The position numbers and the translations under genes were made by a program. This document shows positions 60,201-64,000 of a stretch of DNA of 64,000 bases, in pieces (position 1 is the first letter of the stretch; each line of letters opens with the position of its first letter). A model generated the notes under the pieces. That model saw nothing but the letters and a program-made list of their open reading frames with translations, searched no databases and had not been told where the DNA came from. The stretch comes from Phycisphaerae bacterium (GTDB lineage Bacteria > Planctomycetota > Phycisphaerae > UBA1845). The stretch covers positions 1 to 64,000 of the forward strand of contig JAJDDQ010000048.1 of the NCBI GenBank assembly GCA_029260215.1, in the 5' to 3' direction.

Positions 60201-61095
60201 GTTCAACACACGCCTCCCAGTCGTCGCCGTGTTCCGTTGCGTAACGCTCGTTCTCGTACGCGAGGATAACGCTTCGCGAAGCCGCCACAATCGCCCCGCC
60301 GCCTTCGGAGGTGAAACACGATCGCACGTCCTCTCCGCCGCGTCCCTGCGCTCCGAAACCTGGCACGAGAAAAATCGTACGCGGCATTAATGTGCGCAAA
60401 CGCTCCACGGGTGAATGATCGTGCGGCGCGACGACGGCGCCGACCAAACTGTACCCGCGCGATCCGACTCTGCCCTCCGCCGTCGCCCAGCCATCAACCA
60501 GCTTGGCTATGTGCTCGACAACTTTGGTGCCTTCTGGCAGCTTCAAACCTTGCACCTGACAGCTCGATTCGTTACTCGTCTGCACCAGCACGAACAGGCC
60601 GCGACCGTGCTGAGCGGCGACTTCGACAAAGGGGATAACGCCATCGGCACCTAGGTAGGGATTGATCGTAATTGCGTCAGGGATCATGGCTGAGTCAATG
60701 CCCATCGCGGTAGGGTCGCCAAGATGGGCGGCCGCGTAACGACCGGCCGTGTGACCGATATCTCCCCGCTTTACATCGCCGATGACGATCAAACCCAGTC
60801 GATGCGCTTCGGCCACCAGATCGTAATAGGCCCGCACGCCCGCCCAGTAGTAGGTTTCGAAAAATGCGATGTTGATTTTCACAGCCGGCACGAGGGGCGC
60901 GACAACGCGAAGCAGCCGAACCCCATAGCGTCGGACCGCGTCTGCGATTTTTTCGCAATCACCAATGTCGCGACCACCGGCCTCTCGAATGATGCTCTGG
61001 GGTAAACGCTCGAACAGTGGATCGACGCCGACGCACACGGCGGCCCCTTTCGATTCGATGGCTTCGATCAGGCGATCCGCAAAATGCGATGGCAA
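60151..61095 (-). CDS. pyrF: Orotidine 5'-phosphate decarboxylase (type 2)
   Basis: About 314 residues, longer than the E. coli type (245), as expected of the type 2 subfamily. VCVGVDPLFERLP at the start, IGDVKRGDIGHTAGRYA with the catalytic D-K-D triad, PYLGADGVIPF and FLVPGFGAQG are all present. It makes UMP in the final step of pyrimidine synthesis. Its last 50 bases are shared with the start of murD, which may link their expression. Confidence 0.95.
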   Translation of the reverse strand: MPSHFADRLIEAIESKGAAVCVGVDPLFERLPQSIIREAGGRDIGDCEKIADAVRRYGVRLLRVVAPLVPAVKINIAFFETYYWAGVRAYYDLVAEAHRLGLIVIGDVKRGDIGHTAGRYAAAHLGDPTAMGIDSAMIPDAITINPYLGADGVIPFVEVAAQHGRGLFVLVQTSNESSCQVQGLKLPEGTKVVEHIAKLVDGWATAEGRVGSRGYSLVGAVVAPHDHSPVERLRTLMPRTIFLVPGFGAQGRGGEDVRSCFTSEGGGAIVAASRSVILAYENERYATEHGDDWEACVEHACRDFVKEVAGVVAR

Positions 61096-61178
61096 GGCGG
61101 TGTCCTCCTCAGCGAGTCAAACTTGCTTGCGACCACTGTACGGTTCCCGGCGTCGGGTGGCAACGAGCAAGCAATTGC

Positions 61179-61208
61179 TTGACACGCGCTGCCCGCGTTC
61201 GCGACAAT
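61179..61208 (+). promoter_or_regulatory. Sigma-70-type promoter of rsgA
   Basis: TTGACA at 61179-61184 is a consensus -35, followed after 18 bases by GACAAT at 61203-61208. The predicted start is about 61215, six bases before the ATG at 61221, so the transcript would be almost leaderless. Confidence 0.65.
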
Positions 61209-61220
61209 GGTATCCAATAT

Positions 61221-62378
61221 ATGGCGAAGAAGAAAAAAAAGAGCGGCCGCGGGCAAAAGGTGCGCGTGGAGTTTCGACGCAATCGGGCGCCGCAAGCTCG
61301 AAAGAAGGATTGGACCGAACTCGCGGGCAACTCGACGCGCGCGGAAGAATTCGACCCGGACAGTTCCGAGCGTGTCGTGGCGAAGGGTGGGTTGTCGCGG
61401 AAGCGGACGATCGTGATCGACGATGACGGCGAGCGTGCCCAGGCGAAAGAGACCCGGCCCGGTGTGGTCGTGCGTATGTTCGGCCTCATCGCCCATGTCG
61501 ACGACGGTCAGAATGTTTGGCCTTGCACTGTGCGAAGAGTCTTGCGAACACTACGCATCAACGAGCGATCTGCGGTGACGGTGGGCGATCGCGTGCGTTT
61601 CTCGATTACCGAAGAGCGCAAAGGCATCGAGCAGGCGGGCGTTGTTGAGCATGTCGAGCCGCGTACCAGCGAACTCAAACGCAGCGCCGGTCGGCGTGAA
61701 CATGCGGTGGCTGCCAACATCGACAATGTCGTGATCGTCAGCTCGGCTGACATGCCCAAACCGAGGCCTAATCTCGTCGACCGGTACATCGTCTCCGCCC
61801 TGCACGGGCGTATGAAACCTATTATTTGTATGAACAAAATCGACCTGGCTGACGCGGATGAGGTTGACGCCTTTCTGAAAATCTACCGCGACATAGGTCA
61901 CGAGACGTTGGCGGTTTCTGCCGAGTCAGGCCGGGGGATCGAGCAGCTTCGCGCGTTGCTGGCGAACCATTCGACGGTATTCGCCGGGCAAAGTGGTGTC
62001 GGCAAAAGCTCGCTGCTCAACGCGGTTCAGCCAGGCCTGAAGCTGAAAGTGGGAGCGGTCAGCGAAGATTCGACCAAAGGCCGACACACGACGTCGCTGG
62101 CCAGCCTGTTGAAGCTGGACGGTGGCGGATACGTTGTGGACACGCCCGGCGTGCGTTCATTCGACTTGAGTTGCGTGCCGCGCGAGTTGCTGGAAAGTTA
62201 CTTCGTAGATTTCGCAAAGCTCGTTCCTGATTGCAAGTACCCCGATTGCACGCACATCCATGAGAGTGAATGTGCGGTGAAGTCCGCCGTTGAAGCCGGT
62301 GAACTCTCCATCGCGCGCTACGAGAGCTATGTTCGGTTGTTCACCGATCCCGAATTTCGCGGGAATGCCACGTTTTGA
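61221..62378 (+). CDS. rsgA: Ribosome small-subunit-dependent GTPase A
   Basis: About 385 residues. A Lys/Arg-rich N-terminus (AKKKKKSGRG; about 75 residues before the OB fold) precedes the circularly permuted GTPase: G4 MNKID first, then G1 GQSGVGKSSLLN, G2/G3 TTSLASLL and DTPGVRSF. The zinc site is KYPDCTHIHESEC. RsgA helps mature the 30S subunit. The ATG at 61221 was chosen because it starts the basic tail and follows the promoter. No Shine-Dalgarno sequence is visible. Confidence 0.95.
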   Translation: MAKKKKKSGRGQKVRVEFRRNRAPQARKKDWTELAGNSTRAEEFDPDSSERVVAKGGLSRKRTIVIDDDGERAQAKETRPGVVVRMFGLIAHVDDGQNVWPCTVRRVLRTLRINERSAVTVGDRVRFSITEERKGIEQAGVVEHVEPRTSELKRSAGRREHAVAANIDNVVIVSSADMPKPRPNLVDRYIVSALHGRMKPIICMNKIDLADADEVDAFLKIYRDIGHETLAVSAESGRGIEQLRALLANHSTVFAGQSGVGKSSLLNAVQPGLKLKVGAVSEDSTKGRHTTSLASLLKLDGGGYVVDTPGVRSFDLSCVPRELLESYFVDFAKLVPDCKYPDCTHIHESECAVKSAVEAGELSIARYESYVRLFTDPEFRGNATF

Positions 62379-62432
62379 TGGTGTAGCGGGTTCGCCGAGT
62401 CCGTCGCACCTGAAGGTCATTTCACCTCAATG

Positions 62433-62463
62433 ATCCGCGCGAACTGAAGTTCGCGGCTCGCCC
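62433..62463 (+). repeat. GAACTGAAGTTCGCGG-type intergenic repeat, copy 3
   Basis: ATCCGCGCGAACTGAAGTTC then GCGGCTCGCCC. It is in the opposite orientation to copies 1 and 2 and lacks their TTGCG-TGGTA block. It follows rsgA and precedes the convergent small-protein gene. Confidence 0.75.
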
Positions 62464-62512
62464 TAAATCGAGCATTGACACACGTATTCGCAACGTTGCT
62501 GCGAACCGGCCG

Positions 62513-62851
62513 CTACGGCCTGCGTCCTCGGCCACGTCCCCGACTGCGGCCTTTGGGCGCTGCCGCTTTGCCGCCGAAGTGCTTGCCCATGTCTTCGCCG
62601 TGGACCGGTACGATCGCTTTCCTGTTCAAGTCGTATCGATACACGATCATCTTGTTCATGGCAGTATTGAACACGTAGAGCAGTTCCTCCCGCTCCCACA
62701 AAACACCGGTCAAGAGCACATAATCGCCACCCCGATCGCCCATGCCGGATGCATAGGTCGGCGCGGGATTGACCTGCGACAGAAACAGTCCGACGAAAAG
62801 AATGACAGCCGTCGTACTGAGAACACCAATAGTCAAGTCTTTTGAATCCAT
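62513..62851 (-). CDS. Small membrane-anchored protein with RG-rich tail
   Basis: About 112 residues. An N-terminal membrane segment or signal (about 6-26; LTIGVLSTTAVILFVGLFL) is followed by a strand-rich middle (GGDYVLLTGVLW, LLYVFNTAMNKMIVYRYDL). The C-terminus carries an RG-rich repeat (RGRGRGRR), possibly for nucleic acid or polyanion binding. The middle resembles the next gene, encoded upstream at 62867. No family is recognised. Confidence 0.75.
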   Translation of the reverse strand: MDSKDLTIGVLSTTAVILFVGLFLSQVNPAPTYASGMGDRGGDYVLLTGVLWEREELLYVFNTAMNKMIVYRYDLNRKAIVPVHGEDMGKHFGGKAAAPKGRSRGRGRGRRP

Positions 62852-62866
62852 GTCATCCCCTCCGCT

Positions 62867-63151
62867 TTAGCGTGTGAAGTCGTCCGAAAGATCTCGACTG
62901 CCCGCGAAGTCCACTTTGCCCGATTGATCGCGGTTGGGCGCGAAGCAGTGCAACGTGCGCCGACCCAGCTCGAGCACGTAGAGCACGTCGTAGTTCACGT
63001 CGGCTTGACACGTGACCGCCACAAAGTTGGCCGACGCTCCGACCGCTTGCGCTTTGGCAGCCGGCGGGGAATAGTTACCCAGGATCATGGCGGCCAGCAG
63101 GGACAGATTTAGGCCGACCAAGCCAGTAATAATGCTGCGTTTCGTAACCAT
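62867..63151 (-). CDS. Small secreted or anchored protein, paralogue of the downstream gene
   Basis: About 94 residues with an N-terminal hydrophobic segment (about 7-25). NFVAVTCQADVNYDVLYVLEL parallels DYVLLTGV...LLYVFNT of the protein encoded at 62513: a V-x-V/L-T strand, then LYV, then an R/K-x-L/M-x-C/V-aromatic strand. The shared pattern suggests duplication. It is 15 bases upstream of 62513-62851, so the two are likely co-transcribed. Confidence 0.75.
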   Translation of the reverse strand: MVTKRSIITGLVGLNLSLLAAMILGNYSPPAAKAQAVGASANFVAVTCQADVNYDVLYVLELGRRTLHCFAPNRDQSGKVDFAGSRDLSDDFTR

Positions 63152-63203
63152 AATATCTACCTCCGCGCGCCGTCAAAATGACGCGATGGACCTCTTCGGA
63201 ACC

Positions 63204-63410
63204 CTAATCCTGATGCGAACGCTTCGGATTCTTGATACCGATGGCGACGATGGCACCCGTGGCCAGCACAATGGCGATCCACTGCTTGATCGGTTTCTCT
63301 TCCTCGCGGATCGCGGTCGTCGATTGGCCTATCGACGCGGGAGCGAACGTCATGACCAAGCCCGCGACTACCACCGCAATCCGCATTGTCATCCTTCGGT
63401 GATTCTTCAT
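63204..63410 (-). CDS. Small membrane protein of unknown function
   Basis: About 68 residues from ATG 63410; ATG 63419 overlaps the presumed -10 box and is unlikely. It has a signal peptide (MRIAVVVAGLVMTFAPASIG) and a second hydrophobic segment (KQWIAIVLATGAIVAIGIK) with a basic end. No family match was made. It lies about 50 bases upstream of the 63151 gene, in the same direction, so the three small genes may form a set. Confidence 0.65.
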   Translation of the reverse strand: MKNHRRMTMRIAVVVAGLVMTFAPASIGQSTTAIREEEKPIKQWIAIVLATGAIVAIGIKNPKRSHQD

Positions 63411-63417
63411 GCGTATC

Positions 63418-63423
63418 ATTATA
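63418..63423 (-). promoter_or_regulatory. -10 element of the small membrane-protein gene
   Basis: A perfect TATAAT on the minus strand (63423-63418) lies seven bases before the ATG at 63410. The -35 is weak (TTTTAC at the right distance). The predicted start falls on the ATG, again a leaderless transcript. Confidence 0.5.
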
Positions 63424-63454
63424 CGCTCCGAAGCCTGCCGGTAAAATCAATTGA

Positions 63455-63970
63455 TCAGACGCTTTTGGACAAAATCACCGGCTTGGCCAATCGCCGAAAC
63501 GTCTCGGCGGGCACAGTAACGGTACGCCATTTGGCTGACCGCGGGCGGGCGTGGGCTGCATAATCCTCGGCTGACATGTAGAGAAACGCGTAATGTTCGC
63601 CCCGGAAAGGGTGCGTATGGGGCGTCGGCTGGCGGTCCACCGGGCCCAGCAGGTGGTAAGCGAACACGACGACCGCTATGAAGCCGTCGCCGAAGACGTT
63701 CTGCCACTGTTTGAGGCCTTCGAGATCGTCCTGAGTAAGCCAATTCTCCCAATATCGCCGATTTCCGCCCGTATCGTAGGGAAATTTTCGACCCTTGATG
63801 TCCGCCAGCCAGGTTACCCCGCTCTCCACAGACACGAGAAAATCGAACGATTTCACGCGTGCGCCGGAAAAAATGGCCTTCTTTTGTTCGTCAACGGGGA
63901 TGTACGCGATACCTTGGGATCGCAGAAAATCCTCGAACGCAGCTTCGTAATGAATATGGCGACGGGTCAT
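63455..63970 (-). CDS. HYExAFE-family protein (PD-(D/E)XK nuclease-like)
   Basis: About 171 residues. The motif HYEAAFEDFL at 7-16 names the HYExAFE family, which is common in Planctomycetota. The middle has SFDFLVSV and then WLADIKGRKFP, an Asp followed by D-x-K, as in PD-(D/E)XK nuclease-like folds. A role on DNA or RNA is possible but not shown. No ribosome-binding site is seen at the ATG, which lies about 30 bases from the window edge. The end of the protein may act with a further gene not shown. Confidence 0.85.
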   Translation of the reverse strand: MTRRHIHYEAAFEDFLRSQGIAYIPVDEQKKAIFSGARVKSFDFLVSVESGVTWLADIKGRKFPYDTGGNRRYWENWLTQDDLEGLKQWQNVFGDGFIAVVVFAYHLLGPVDRQPTPHTHPFRGEHYAFLYMSAEDYAAHARPRSAKWRTVTVPAETFRRLAKPVILSKSV

Positions 63971-64000
63971 GCCAACAGTTGGGTCGGCGCGTTCAGCAAC

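Noticed and set aside
1-64000. CRISPR arrays, tRNA and rRNA genes
   Set aside because: No regularly spaced direct repeats and no cloverleaf or rRNA-like stretch were found on reading the intergenic regions; a dedicated search was not possible.

Overview
The window looks like a chromosomal segment of a Planctomycetota-type bacterium (class not determinable by reading). Clues are moderately high GC, an ECF-like sigma factor beside a Ser/Thr kinase with DWG in place of DFG, a HYExAFE-family protein, secreted proteins with PD40 or Ig-like repeats, a Gram-negative flagellar set with P and L rings, and several families of short palindromic intergenic repeats. No rRNA, tRNA or CRISPR array was seen. 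I ran no searches; all calls rest on motifs read by eye.

Bases 1-14999 start with the cut end of a transposase gene, followed by wecB, a secreted subtilisin-like lipoprotein and a dense plus-strand exopolysaccharide block: heparinase-fold protein, nucleotidyltransferase-like protein, Wzc-type tyrosine autokinase, phosphoglycosyltransferase fusion, Wza-type export lipoprotein, an unknown probable alpha-barrel protein, and a WecG/TagA glycosyltransferase. Bases 15000-20600 are a non-polysaccharide interlude: VOC protein, sigma factor plus kinase plus small membrane protein, aspartokinase, and a GIY-YIG protein next to a relic insertion-sequence-like end.

Bases 20600-43540 hold a second polysaccharide region. 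The minus-strand part has a methyltransferase, a Wzz / degenerate BY-kinase / flippase / glycosyltransferase operon, a GT39-like membrane protein, a membrane GT2 and a B12-binding radical SAM protein. The plus-strand part has a second B12-binding radical SAM protein, a divergent phosphoglycosyltransferase, a SPASM radical SAM protein, a large GH2-like secreted protein, two glycosyltransferases and a canonical sugar nucleotidyltransferase. No Wzy-type polymerase was recognised. Several enzymes here have lost a diagnostic catalytic residue, which suggests scaffold or regulatory roles or changed chemistry.

Bases 43880-46500 carry a thermonuclease, a truncated haemoglobin, and a TetR/DinB pair with matching operator-like dyads. 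Bases 46499-58619 are a minus-strand flagellar region in the order orf62-flgF-flgG-flgA-flgH-flgI-flgJ(N)-flgN-flgK-flgL, then fliW-csrA-fliC. This arrangement fits the known FliW/CsrA control of flagellin. The right end has murD and pyrF, rsgA, three small membrane or secreted proteins, and a HYExAFE protein.
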